From Blumeriella jaapii (taxonomy: Eukaryota; Ascomycota; Leotiomycetes; Helotiales; Drepanopezizaceae): a DNA stretch of 64,000 nucleotides. Each line of letters starts with the position of its first letter. The first letter of the stretch is position 1. The stretch is from contig VWND01000008.1 of NCBI GenBank assembly GCA_009599575.1, forward strand, positions 1,488,001-1,552,000, written 5' to 3'. Made by a program: the position numbers and the translations under genes. Below the pieces are notes generated by a model, which did not search any database, was not told the origin of the DNA, and worked only from the letters and a program-made list of their open reading frames with translations. This document shows positions 21,351 to 33,900 of the stretch, piece by piece.

Positions 21351-22512
21351 AAAATCTCAAAACCGCCGCTAAGTCAATTTATTTTTATTGTTATTTTTTT
21401 TTTATTTTCATCGCTATCTTTTTTAAATTTAAAAACAGCGGCAAGCTAAAAAAAAATTAGTATTAAACGAATTCGCAAAATATTCGATTTATTTTAGTTA
21501 AAGCTTTTACAATAGCCGTAATCGAATTTTAAATTGCAATCACGATATTTTCGAAAAAATCTAAAATTTAATTTAATTAATTAAAATAGATTCGAACGAC
21601 GTTTTCGAAACGTCGGAAAATACGTTTTATATTAGCGTCGTTAAATAAAGGGGTCGGCGCAGCCAAGGCTTTTAAAACAGCAGTAGCCGTTAAACCGGCA
21701 GAAACGGGCGTAATAACAGCAGCGGCAGCGGCAGCCCGAGCCGCGGCGCGATTCGCACGATCTTCGATTATTATAAAAGCCGAAGCGTTACTTTTTTTTA
21801 AACGATTTATATAAGCGTCGTAAATAATAAAATCGATAAAAGTTTTAGCAAAAGCTTTGGCTTCGGCAGCAAAAAAAAAAAAAACGGCAGCGGCGATAGC
21901 AGTATCGAAACGATTTATAAAATCGTTAAGGCCCGCGAAAAAGTTTGCGCTTCGATAGCGCGTGCGGTAAAAACTTATAATTAATTAAAAGCGAATTCGA
22001 ATAAAAGTTTAAAAAATTTATAAAAAAGCATTAAATATACGAAGCTTTGCAACGATTGCATTTTACGCTAAAAAGTTCGAAAACGCAAAAAAGCAAAAAG
22101 GCCGTTATAATACTTTCGCGTAAAATTAGGCGGACGCATCGAAAGCAAATAAAAATCAAAAGCATTTTAAAAATTCGCGGCGAACGCGGCGAAAAGCAAT
22201 TAATTAAAATAAAAAAAAGCTGACGAAAAAATAAAAATAAAAAAGAAAAAAAAAAATTAAGCAGAAAAATAGCGGCTATTTTTAAAAAAAAGGCTTTTTT
22301 AAACGAAAATACAAGCGCTACCGAAAACAAAAAAAACAGAATAATAAAACAGCTATAATTTACGACCGAAAGCGAAAAAAACAATTATAATTTACGATTA
22401 AAAGCGGAAAAAACCGTACGTTATTCGAAAGCGTAACGCACGCTATATACGAAAGCATACGTATAAAAAAATCAATCGCTTTTGGAAACCAAAAGCTTAA
22501 AAAAGGGGGTAA
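21351..22512. other. B2 post-pol segment
   Basis: Counterpart of 9400-10535 in B1: same length, Ala-rich frame on the minus strand and Lys/Ser-rich frame on the plus strand, both with more stops than in B1. The 117-codon minus ORF (22031-22384) is a different minus-strand frame, Phe/Leu-rich because it lies opposite A-rich sequence. The polypurine tract AAAAAAGGGGGT precedes the LTR. Confidence 0.6.
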
Positions 22513-22816
22513 TATCAGAAACCAATATTACGTATATAAATCAGATAATCCGCCAAAATCTTTTGCTTTTTACTAATCTTCGAATAATACTTTCTGCGAA
22601 TAGGCCGTGAAGGCCGGATAATATTATAAAAGTTGAAAATAATATTTAAATAAAACATTTTATAAGAATAATTGCTAAGAAATTAATTATTAAGGTTATA
22701 TTAAAAAAAATTGAAAAAAAATCGGGATAGGGGCTGAAAAGCATACTAAATGAAATTCGTCTGGTTTCTTGGGAAATACTCTTTTCGAGGGCTCCATCCT
22801 TCCTTTTGTACTTATA
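22513..22816 (+). repeat. B2 3' LTR, left part (split by C1)
   Basis: First 304 bp of the B LTR, beginning TATCAGAAACC. It stops at TTATA, which is duplicated on the far side of C1. Confidence 0.93.
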
Positions 22817-22991
22817 TATGAGGGGATAAGACGTTAGTTCGTTGGTCACGTGGTCCGAAAGTCACGTTGTTGTTATATGATATCGGAGCTCGCACACATT
22901 GTATTTTAGACTTCACGACACTTTTAAATTTAGAACCCCGTAGTTAATGCAAATTATCTACGAACCTTTTGTTCGTTCGCACTTTTTGATA
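22817..22991 (+). repeat. C1 5' LTR
   Basis: 175 bp, beginning TATGAGGGGATAAG (from TGTG...) and ending TTTTTGATA. GTAGTTAAT (22940-22948) is complementary, allowing for C-to-T change, to ATTAATTAT (22993-23001) directly behind the LTR. The CACGTG palindrome seen in the 3' LTR has become TATATG here. Confidence 0.93.
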
Positions 22992-23496
22992 TATTAATTA
23001 TTAAACCCTTTTTGACACTTTTATTTCAGTTTTTAAGCTGAAAAGGCCTGCCAATTCTGTTTTGCTTTTGCGTATACGAAAAGTTAATAATTTTATCGCG
23101 ATAACGACTTTTACGATTTTTTAAAAATAATTTTTACGATTTTTTATTTTTACGATTTTTACGAAATTACGAAACGACAATCTTTTCTGATATAAAACTT
23201 ATATTTAAAAAACCTTGTTTTGCTTTTGCTTATATCCCGGAACGAAATATATTTTACGCTTTTTTTTTAACGAATATTAAAATGTCGAAATTTTTTAAAT
23301 TATCGGAATTTTTTAAGTGTTTTATTTTAAGGCTTTTTAAATATTCCGATTAAATCGCCGCCGTTTTAATCGCTAATACAAAAGCCTGCTTCCGCGAAAT
23401 CCTCGATATTTTCGCTTACGCGGTAAAATAAAACGATGTAATAATATTATTTAAGGCCAAACTGATTAATTAAGCTTAAAAGCTGAATATTCAAAC

Positions 23497-23763
23497 TGTG
23501 ACGATTTAATCAGTCGAAGGGCTGGGAGATTAATCAACTGGTCGCCGAATTCATATAATATGAGAAACGAGCCTTTGGTTCTGTAACAAAGATATTTATT
23601 TAAAATCAATAACTGCAAAAGGCAGAAGTTGCTAAAAGAAAAGAGTCTTATATATATAATAATCTCTACAGTTGATAGGAGACCCATTAGGAGACCAGGG
23701 AGCTTGCAGCTATACGTAGTTGCTGGGGTGATACGAGAGATAGCAACAGAATAAATCGTTATA
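23497..23763 (-). repeat. D1 3' LTR (left)
   Basis: 267 bp, TGTGACGATT to AATCGTTATA (RIPed from CGTCACA). It keeps GGAGACC and TTGCAGCTATACGTAG blocks shared with the right LTR. It differs from the right LTR mainly by transitions. Confidence 0.94.
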
Positions 23764-24299
23764 CTATTCTTCCGTCCGAAAAAAGCGCGCTTTCGAACTT
23801 TTATTTATTAGTACGTTACTATTCAAATAATCGTACGAATTCAAATCTTCGGAATACGCTTTTAGCCAGTTTACAAGTTTTGCAGAAGGACCGGAAAGCT
23901 TTTTATACGCCAAATAAAAGTCGCGCACTTTTAAAAAAGCGTATATAAAATCAGACGCGAAATACCACGTAAGATTTTTATTTAAGCTTATTCAAAAAGC
24001 TTTATACTAAAGGGTTTTTCGCTGCATTCGACAGGCGATCAATTTTTCGATTTCGTATTTAAATTTACCAATTATATTAATAAGTTCAAAGGCTAAATTA
24101 ATTTAATTTAAAAGCGCGTCGTTAGCTGCTTTACGCAATCGATTAGCGTGAAAAACTGGGTGTACGTTTATAATATTAAAAAAGTCTAGCTTAAAAGCGT
24201 TGTCGAAGATTTTGGCTATAATTTTAAAAAGGCCGTTTGTAAAATTGTCGAGCTTGCGGAAGGGCCGAAAAGTCGGAAATAAACGTATATCGAGCTATA

Positions 24300-27200
24300 C
24301 GTAATCGCCAACGTTAAAATCGATCGCGCGGCGAGATTTATTCGCATTTCTTTTTATTTTATCGTAAGCTTATTAAAAATGCGATTTAGCGAGGTTTCAA
24401 GCGTCGTAATAGCGGCGAACGTACGCATAAGCTTCGTTTGCGTTTAATTTATGTAAAAGGTTAAAAAAAAGGAAAGTATCGAGCTTTCAGTTTTAATTAG
24501 TATAAAAAATATAATCGTATATAATTTCGAAAAGTAAAAGGCTATTTAAATTTTCGTAAAAAAAGACTATTTAAGCGAAATTTATTATTAAAAAAAATTC
24601 GTTCCAATCGTTTTAATAAAAATTCACGAAAAATCGAAAGCGTTTTTACAGGTATTAATTGTAAATTTCGGTCTGACCGTCGGTTTTAAAATAAGCGGCT
24701 GTCGAAGCTTTAATTACGTATCGAGTATTTTGTTTAATTCAAACCAGAAAGTAAATTAATATTAAAAGTTACGATCGCTAATAATATTTTTCGAAAAGCC
24801 AAAATACTTATATACGTGGAATATATACAGTTTAACGAAGCTTTAAGCGTCGATATTTTTATAATAAAAAATCGAAATAATCTATTTGAAAAAGCGATTT
24901 ATTATTACGAACACGTTATCGTAACCGTATTTATTTTTGTTAAAATTGCAAAAGTTTATTATAATATGTTTTTAAAAATGGTCAGGAACAGGAAAAGACT
25001 AAAAAAAGCCGGAGCGTTTATTTTTTAAAACAAAATTCTTTCGATAAACGTAGCAATTGCGATAGTATTGTTTTACAAAAGCTGTTATACCTCGCTAATA
25101 ATATTGGTTCGAAAGCAATTGCGTAGTTTTGCGAGCGCTGGAATAAGCGGTAAAGATTTGGTCGTGCACTTTTCGTATAAAAGTCAAACGAAAATAATCG
25201 ACGTTTAATATTATTAAACGATCGTAATATAATAGCAAATCGCGTTTAAATATATACGGAATATTATTAGCGTCGTTTTTTTTCGTAGCGTTTCGTACAG
25301 CTTTTTTTCGGAAGGCCATTAAATTGTTAACTGTGCGATTAGCGTAGAAAAGCTGGTCAACGATACGAAGCGCGGGAAAGAAATTAGCTATTTTAACGAT
25401 AGAAATAGCTGTTTCGAAAGCCGTGGAAAATCGAAGTTTTTTAATTAAAAAGCGGTGATCAATTTAATCGGCTCGGAAAAGGATTTGCAGGCGCTAAATG
25501 CGTTTAAAAAAGTTTTAGCGGTCGAATTCGCTCGTACGACGTATTAATACGTTAGCTAAAAAATTGTATTTATTTGGTTTATACGTAATAAGAAAATTAT
25601 AATCGGCGAAAAGCTCGGCCCAGCGTATTTATCGAACGTTTAAAAATTTAAAGATTATAAAGTATTTTAAAATCTTATAATTAATAATTATTTTGATTTG
25701 ATAAATTAAGCTAGCTAATTTAGCACGAAAGTTGCTTAAAAATCTTATAATTACAAGTATTTTTTTATCGTATACAACGTAGTTTAGCTTTGCGGAAGTT
25801 ATAATTTTGCTGAAATAAGCGACTGGAAGCCAGTCGTCATTATGGAATTGCGAAAGCATAGCAGCTACTACGCCGTTGGAAGCGTTAGTTTTTAATATGC
25901 AAAGAAAGTTTTGCTTATAATATTATAGAATTAATACAATAGTAAAAGTTAGTATAAAAAGGTCGAAACTTTCCTGATATTTAAAAATGAAATTGTAAAA
26001 AACGTTAGCTTTAATTAAATAAACCAAAGGCTTTGCAATTATACCGTAATCTCGAATAAAACGTCGATAAAAATTACAAAAACCAAAAAAGCTTTGTATA
26101 TTTTTTATAATAATAGAAGGCTTTTAATAAGCGATTACGGAAACTTTTTTTAAATTTATTTCTAGGCTTTTAATCGAAATAATAAAGCTTAGGTAACGGG
26201 TCCGAATAACGTTAAATTCAGACTTTCGAATATCGGCCTGTAATCCAGCGTTAGCGAGCTTTTGAAGCATTTTGCGAACGTATATGGCGTATTTCAAAAG
26301 GTCGAACGAATAAATAAAAATGTTATTTAAATATGCAATATAAAAATCGTTTAAATAATCGAAAAAAACGTCGTTTATATAGCGTTGATAAATTGCGAAT
26401 TTATTAATAAAGCCAAAAAATAGCATTTTGCATTTATAAGCGTCGTAACGCGTACGAAACGTCGTCAGTTTTTTATTAGCGGAGTCTATTCGAATTTTAT
26501 AAAAAGCTTAACGAATATCGAACTTCGTAAAAATTCGCGCTTTCGAAAAACGAGCAAGGATTTTATCGATAAAAAAAAAAAAGTAGCGATTTTTACGAAT
26601 AACGTTATTAAAAGCCCGATAATCGATATAAAAACGCAGTAAACCGTCGGGTTTTTTGGCGAAAAGCATTGGAACAGCGAAAAAAGCGGTAGAAAATTCG
26701 ATAAAGCTTTTATTAAGATTATTTTGCAAATAAGTTTTAATAATCTCGAGCTTCGGAATCGATATTTTGTATAAAAAAATATATTTCAGCTTTTTTTTAT
26801 TTATAATAAGCTCGATCTTATGGTCGTAGGGCCGGTAAAAAACTAGCTCGTTACTGGCGGCCTTAGAAAACACGTGTTCGAAGTTTTTGTACTTCGGGAA
26901 AAGAAATTCGAAAAAAGGTTTATTCGAAATTAGCTCTGCTAAACTGGTTAAAAGGGTCGAAATCGATATTTCGTTGATTTTGAAACGTTCGAAAAAACTG
27001 TGAAATTGGGTTTTAAAAAAAATGTTATACGTAAGGTCGTCTAATATTTTATCGATTTCGTACAAAAAAATTAAAAACATTTCAACTGCTTTTTTTTTAA
27101 AAATCAGCTTAAAAGCGTATGCAATAATCTGGCAGATGAAAATTAAATAAGCAATAAATTAAAAGACTCGTCTTCGAACTGATCGTTTAAAAAATTCAGA

Positions 27201-28010
27201 AAAAGGTTGCTTATCTGAATTATCGATTATATTAAGCTGAAAGGCCATCGCGGCGAAGGTTTTTTTTCGGTTTTTAATATAATTGTTTTTCGTAAAACGA
27301 AAAAGCTGTTTTGACGAAAGGAAAAGAAAAGAAAAAGAAATAATAAAAAAGGAATCGTTAGTCTAGAAAAGCGGTGGTGTGATTTTTTGTATTATCCTAT
27401 TGGCGTCGCTATTAAAATTGGCACCGCGAATAAAATTCGACCTTTTCGCGCTTCGCATAACGTCGTAGATCTGCCACAATTGGTCAAAGTTTTTATTACG
27501 TTTTATAGCGTCGTTTTAATAGCGAGATTAAATCTTTCGGAAATGCAAATAAAAAATTTTAATACAACGAGCGTAAAAAGCTGTGGGAAAATAAAACTTC
27601 GGCCAATAAAACTTGCGTTTATTACAATTTAATAAAACTTAATATTCGGCCAACCAAGCTTTTTCTAGAATCATATTATAATTTTCGAAATTAATAATCA
27701 AAAAAGTAAACGATTGTATTCGGTTGTTAATAATAAAATTGAAAAGCGTAAAATATATAATTAAATAGCTACGAACTTTATTATACTTTTTTATAAAAAA
27801 AAAAGCCGGAAAAAATTAAATCAAAAGTTTTAAAAAAAAAAAAAAAGATTTGATTAGCGCCGAATCGATCAACGCATAACCGTTCGCTTTAAAATCGGCG
27901 AGCGCTTTCATTTTGTACGAAAGGCTATTTTTGATAAATATAACGGAAATTGTTAATAAATCGCTATTAAAAAGCTTTCGAACGTCAAAATAATATATAT
28001 CGCGCAATAC
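24300..28010 (-). pseudogene. D1 pol remnant: PR-RT-RNase H-IN
   Basis: The protease (27816-28007) has ALADFKANGYALIDSA, where D-S-G-A-N-G is expected (S and G lost, consistent with RIP), a signature of many fungal gypsy proteases. RT N-terminal part (26508-27080, 190 codons open): ISIPKLEIIKTYL, FFAVPMLFAKKPDG, LRFYIDYRAFNNV and IFTKFDIR. RT catalytic centre: YLNN at 26322-26333 in place of YLDD (both Asp to Asn). RNase H (25629-25859): WLPVAYFSKI and YDKKILVII. The integrase zinc region (25095-25319) includes IRKVHDQIF and ARKTTQLL, and the core near 24650 has KTDGQTEIYN. No chromodomain is visible. The loss of both catalytic Asp makes it dead. Confidence 0.87.
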
Positions 28011-28049
28011 GTTTAAAAAAAAAGCTTTGCTTAAGCTTAAGCGTTTCTT

Positions 28050-29600
28050 CGATTAACGAAAAAGCTTTTAATTTTCTTATATGCGTTTTGAAAATCGTTT
28101 GAAAAAAGGTTTTCGTTTTTATTACCGCTATCAGAAAGCGAATCTTCGGCCGGCTCGATCTCGTTTATATCTACCAGCTTAAAAAGGCTTTTAAATAAAA
28201 CCGAAGGTCGGCTCGTAAAAAATCGTGCAAATTGGCCTCGAACCTTTTGATATAAAATAAAAAACGAGCGTTATCGTTAGTCCGATCGAAAAAGTAAAAC
28301 GCCAAAGGGGGCGTTCTGGCGTGGAAAAAAAGAAAAAACAGAAGGCTAAAAAAAAGCTTATGAAGCATTTAAACGATTCTCGTATATACGATTTGACTCG
28401 TAGTACGCTTTGGTTAAAGATTTATTATCTTAATAAATAATAGATTTGGTGAAAAAGCGATTCGCGTATAAAATTCGTTTAGCCAACTAACTTTGTTTTT
28501 TTGTCGAACGGCGGTAAACTAATTTTTAAAAATCGTTGTACGCGCTTATTTCAAATGCAGCTTTTCTCGTAGACGCTTTAGTATTTTATCGCGGAAAGCG
28601 TTTCGAAGCTGTTTGTCAATTCGTATTTGAACGTTCGCTGCGAAAATGAAAAATCGCAAATAAAATCGCTAAAAGTCGTCGTACGTATTTATTGCAAGCA
28701 TTTTAAACTCGTTTTTCGCTTTTTAAACGTTTAAAAAATCGGCCAGAAAATCGGCGACTTTTTTTACTAATTCTTCGAAAAATATAAAATCGAAACGGTC
28801 CAAAATACGCGGGGTCAGGAATTCTTTTGCTACGCCTTCGGTCTGATCGAATATATAATTTTTGCGAAATCGATCGCTAGCGAAATAATCGTAGTAAAAT
28901 TCGAAGTTATCGAAAACTTTAATTTTTCAATAGCGTATTTTGTAATTTTTATTATTATTTAGCTTAAACTTAAGGTTCGGAACGCGCTTTATGCGAACTA
29001 ATCGAAAGTTAGCAGATAAATAAAAACTATAGCGTTTAAAAAGCGCGCTAAAGTCTTGGCCGTCAAAAGAAAATCTAAAAAAAGTTCGCGAAAAACGTAG
29101 AAGTTGGTTTGCAGCGTTTATTAATTAAAATAAAACGTTGCGAAAAAAAGAAAAAGCAGCAGATTCGCGACTGGCAGAAGCACGTTCGATAAATTCTACC
29201 AAACGCTTTAATTAAAAGATCTGTCGCAGTCGTATAATTTCCAAAAGTTATCGTTCACGCTTTTGCGCTTTTTTTAATTGATTTTGCAAAAGTCTCAATT
29301 AAACGCTTTCAGCGCTAGGCTGTAAAAAAAAAATAGCAGGCGAAATAATTAGCGCTCTGCCTTTTCCTTTGTTTTTTTTTCTTCGGGAAAAAAACTGTTT
29401 TTCAGAAAAAAAAAGCTTTTGGAAAAGGCTGCTTCTTCGCTGATTAAAAAAAGGAAAGAGATTAAAATATAATAGCAGAAGCTAAAAAGCTCTGTTAAAA
29501 AAAAAATCGTTAAACAAAAGCCATTTTTCGCAAAATGCGAAAATAAGCCTTCTCACGACCGGTCGATCATTTTAATATAACCTGTGAAAAATTCGAGAAA
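28050..29600 (-). pseudogene. D1 gag region (weak)
   Basis: The interval between the 5' LTR (right) and protease where gag must lie. The minus strand shows broken stretches rich in Lys, Arg, Glu and Phe, including MLHKLFFSLLFFLF (28171-28368) and several helical pieces. No CCHC knuckle or capsid motif is certain to me. The assignment rests mainly on element order. Confidence 0.45.
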
Positions 29601-29647
29601 AAAAATAGTTTACGTCGTCGCCAGCGTAAAAAAAGAATTATTAATAA

Positions 29648-29914
29648 TATAACGATTTAATCAATCGAAAAGCTGGAAGATCAGTCAACTGGTCGCCGAG
29701 TTTATATAATATAAAAAACGAGCCTTTGATTTTGTAACAAAAATATTCATTTAAAATCAACAACTGTAAAAAGCAAAAGTTGCTAAAAAAAAAAAGCCTT
29801 ATATATATAATAGTCTCCACAGTTGATGGGAGACCCACCAGAAGACCAGAGAGCTTGCAGCTATACGTAGTTGCTGGGGTGACACGAGAGGTGGCAACAG
29901 AATGAATCGTCACA
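29648..29914 (-). repeat. D1 5' LTR (right)
   Basis: 267 bp, from TATAACGATT (RIPed TGTGACGATT) to AATCGTCACA. It includes an inverted repeat GTCTCC/GGAGAC (29813-29834) and the shared GCAGCTATACGTAGTTGCTGG block. The base order at both ends matches element E for TGTGACGA and TCGTCACA. Confidence 0.94.
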
Positions 29915-30989
29915 CAAACGGTATAATATTAGGAAAAAAAAGCGTTTTAAAAAAAAATGATTTAGAATTTCGAAGCCGAATTTGCTAATTTCCGAAGATA
30001 AGCTTTTATTAGTTAAAATATATTAAATATCGAAAAAAAAACATTTGCTTTTTCCGACCCCGATAAATTTATTGGTTCGAAGAGTATTAAAAACGTTATA
30101 AAATATTTTACCATTTTTTTTCAAAATATAATTTTAAAGTTTCGTTTTAATTAAAATTGGTATGCGACCGAACAGGATCGTATAAGTTACTTTTTTTTTC
30201 GCTTTTCCGATATAATTAAAAGTGTTTTATAGAAAAGTTTACGTACGGACGGTATTTTTTTTTATTTAATTGTTGCAAAAATAATTTAAATTTTATAATA
30301 ATCGTTCGGTGTTTTTAATTAATAAGCAGATGTATTTAAAAGAATTTTGTTTTTTAAACAAAACAATTAATTTTTATCCATTTTTTTTTTTATTTGGCTG
30401 GAAATTAAAAATTATATTAAGTTTAATAACGAAGCTGCTATCGCAATTTTACGCGAAGTTTTTATTCTGATATTATTATCCGTTTGTCGTATATTAACTT
30501 TTTCGATTTAAAAACCGATTTTATTGATTTTTGCGCTTAAATGCGCGAAACCGATATTGTTTTTCGATAATTAAATTTTAATTATTATAAAACAAAAGGT
30601 CGCTACGTAAAAATGACTTTTTTTTTTACTTTCGTATTTAAAATTATTATTACGATTATTATTTAAAGCGATTTTATAAATTTCAACGCTATTTAAATTA
30701 AAATAATTATTTGAATCGCAGCTGATATGGCGAAAAACAAACGTTTAATAAAAAACGTCGAAAAGCTAATTCGCCGAATTTATTTTTTTGCTAATAATTT
30801 CTGTTTATAGTATACTAGCGATAAACACCGAGCTGCTAACTGCTCCGATTTTTTTTGAATTAAAAAGATTAAAGCCGAGGCAAAAAAGTCGGGAAACTGA
30901 TTGTTTCTGATAATTGTTATTATTAAAAACTTTTGAAAAATAAATTAGAGTTATTTGCTTTGGACGGCGTTCCGGAATTATATTTGGTA

Positions 30990-33900
30990 TTGCTTTGTAT
31001 TATAATTATTAATAGTATATATATTAAAATTTATTTTTTAAACGATTCCGGAGCTACCGATAATTTTATTAATTATTTTTTCGTGTAATATTACGAATTG
31101 ACTTTTATTTTACTTATTAATCCACGTAAATTTACCGTGGTTGACGGTCGCTTTTTTATATACGGCGACGTTATTTACCAAGTTTTTTTTTATATTAAAA
31201 TAGCCAGTTATATCGAATTAATTACAGCTTTTATTATAAAACTAAGGAAATACGATTTTATTCTAAGGAAACTTTGGCTTCGAAAACACAATTTTTATAT
31301 TGATTAGATCAAAAACACGCTTTGTTTTAATTTAGACTTTTGCCGTACGAATTGCTTGCTTTAGCATTTTTATTAATTGGCTATTTCAGGCCTAGTTTAG
31401 AAACGTTATTTTTACAAAACAATCGTTTAACCAGTTATATTTCGTCGTACAGAAGCCGCTGTTTTTATTATTTTAGCCTTTTAACCCGGAGTAGAAGTGT
31501 TTTCAGCTTTTTTGTACGAAATTAATTAATAATTACAAAAGCTCGGCGCTATGGCAGATAAAGATTAAGATTTTAAATTATTATCTGAAATCGATTAATT
31601 ATATAAAAACGAGCTTTTTTAAATTGAACGATAACGCTTGTTAGCCGATTTTTATTTCGCCGGAGCTTTTTTTTAAAAAATATTCGTTTGGCTTTTTAAA
31701 TTAAACCGCTAATCGATTTTCGAATAAAACTTTTTCGATATTACCATTATTATTTGGCCGTTTTTGATTTTATTAAAGCCGATAAATTTGCATTTTATAA
31801 AAAAGGCGTTGATTATACGATAGAATTACGATTTGAAATTATTTTTTTATATAGCTTTTTGTATAATATATTAGTTAACGAATTTTAAGTTTTGCGTAAG
31901 TTTTTTAAAAAGAATTTCGAAAAAGGCTGGATTTAGGCCAGCTTTTTTTCCGCAGTTTTATTCGTTTTATTCGCGAAAAAACCAGGAGGTAGATTGCGGT
32001 TTTGCGTCGATTATAGAATTTTTAACGCTATAATTATTAAAAACCGGTATTTTTTATTATTAGTTTAAAAAATACTTTTTCGATTAAGCAAAGCGAAGTT
32101 TTATATTAAATTTAACGTTTTCGCCGTTTTTAATAAGATTCGAATAAAAAAAGGCTATAAATGGCTTACCGCGTTTAATATAAAATATGGTTTATTCGAA
32201 TTTTTGGTTATGCTTTTCGGATTATGCAACGCTTTTGCTATTTTTTAATTTCGTATAAACGATATTTTACGATTTTATTTAAATGTTTTTTGTACAGTTT
32301 ATATAAACGATATTTTAGTTTATTCAGACGATTTTCAAAAATACAGAAAACACGTTAATTTTGTTTTTTAAGTTTTTATCGACGCTGGCTTATAATTGGA
32401 TATAAAAAAATGCGAATTCGAAGTTTAAAAAGTCGTTTATTTAAAAATGATTATTTTTATTATTAAAGTTAAAATGGATTTTAAGAAATTAAAAGCTATT
32501 ATTGGTTGGAAGCTTTTTTTCAACGTTAAAAATATATAAGCGTTTTTAGGTTTTGCAAATTTCTACCGAAGGTTTATTAAAAACTTTTTTCGTATCGTTA
32601 TTCCTTTGGTAAATTTGACGAAAAAAAACATTAAATGGAATTTTAACGACGATTGTATTAAAGCTTTCGAGTTTTTCAAATCAGCTTTTATTACGGCATT
32701 TACGTTGGCTTATTTTAATTTCGATAAAAAAATATTTATTAAAACCGACGTTTTTAATTACGTTTTTTCAGGGATTTTTTTCTAGAAAAATAATATAAAA
32801 GTATTTTATTTAATCGCTTTTATATTAAAAAAATTCGATTTAGCCGAATATAATTACGAAATTTACGATAAAAAATTTTTTGTTATTATACGTTGTTTCG
32901 AAAATTGGCGAGCCGAATTACAAAAAGCTGCTTATCCGATCCGAGTATTTACAAACTACCGAAATTTAGAATATTTTATAATAATTAAGCAATTTAACCG
33001 ACGTTAAGTACGATAAAGCGAGTTTTTAGCTGATTTTGATTTTATAATTATTTTTAAATCTGGAAAACAAAGTGGTAAACCTGACTTTTTGACCCGACGT
33101 TTTTAAAACCTTTTTCAAAACTTTTCAAACGAAAGGATTTAATTTCAAAATCAAGTTTTTTTTAAGAAATATTATTTAACTAAAGTTTTGAACGCTTTTT
33201 TAGTTTTGCTAAAATTAATATCCGAAGCAAACGACGAAAAGCTTTTACGATTTTTAAATAAATATTATTCTATTAACAAACTGTGGATTATTACTAAGAA
33301 AAAAATGCTTAAATCAGAAGGTATTCCGAAATTCAAAATTTTATAATTTTCTGAATGTATTATACGCAATAACAAATTGTATTTCCGAAACCGATTTTAC
33401 GTTTTTGATATATCAGATTTGAACGTTTTTATTCGTATCTGGCTTTTACAAATGGCCCACGATTTAATAAAAACAGATTATTCCGGCAAAAACAAATTTT
33501 ATAAAATTATTAATAAAAATTATTATTGGCTATTAATTTCTGAAAACTGTAAAAGATTTGTACGGAATTGCAACGGCTGTTTTCGTAATACAAGCATTAA
33601 TCAACGATATTAAAGTCTTTTTAAATCTTTATTTATTTCGTTACGCCGATGGAGTTATATATCGGTCGATTTTATAGGTCTTTTTCTTATAAAGAAATAT
33701 AAGAATCGATATAATTTGATTATAATAATAATTTGCCGCTTTATTAAAAAACGATATTATACAACTTGTTATATTGTTATAAAAGCAACAGATTTAATTA
33801 AATTATTTTGCAGGAATATCTGGCGTTTATATGATTTCTCCGATTTTATAATTTCCGACCGAGGTTTTTTGTTTGTTTTATAATTCTGAAAAGCTATTAA

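Larger units (their letters stand above)
23497..29914 (-). mobile_element. Family D Ty3/gypsy retrotransposon D1, full length
   Basis: 6.42 kb with 267-bp LTRs (23497-23763 and 29648-29914) and target duplicate caaac (23492-23496, 29915-29919), inserted in the gag of C1. Ends are TGTGACGATT and AATCGTCACA. Genes are on the minus strand: gag (right), protease, RT, RNase H, integrase (left). It is the innermost level of the deepest nest, yet it is RIPed, so RIP was still active after it arrived. Confidence 0.94.
23230..30950 (+). pseudogene. C1 gag remnant, split by D1
   Basis: The N-terminal part before D1 (about 23230-23496) includes YSD, AAVLIANTKACFREILDIF and FKAKLIN. After D1 the gag frame continues from 29920 with FSDPDKFIGSKSIKNVIKYF, then NWYATEQDRISYFF. 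The F-x-G-x-x-x-x-x-x-x-F pattern followed by W-Y and R-I-S-Y is typical of gag capsid sequences in fungal gypsy elements. The C2 copy (61390-62690) is continuous. No zinc knuckle is readable. Region 22992-23229 is leader with no gene seen. Confidence 0.7.
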
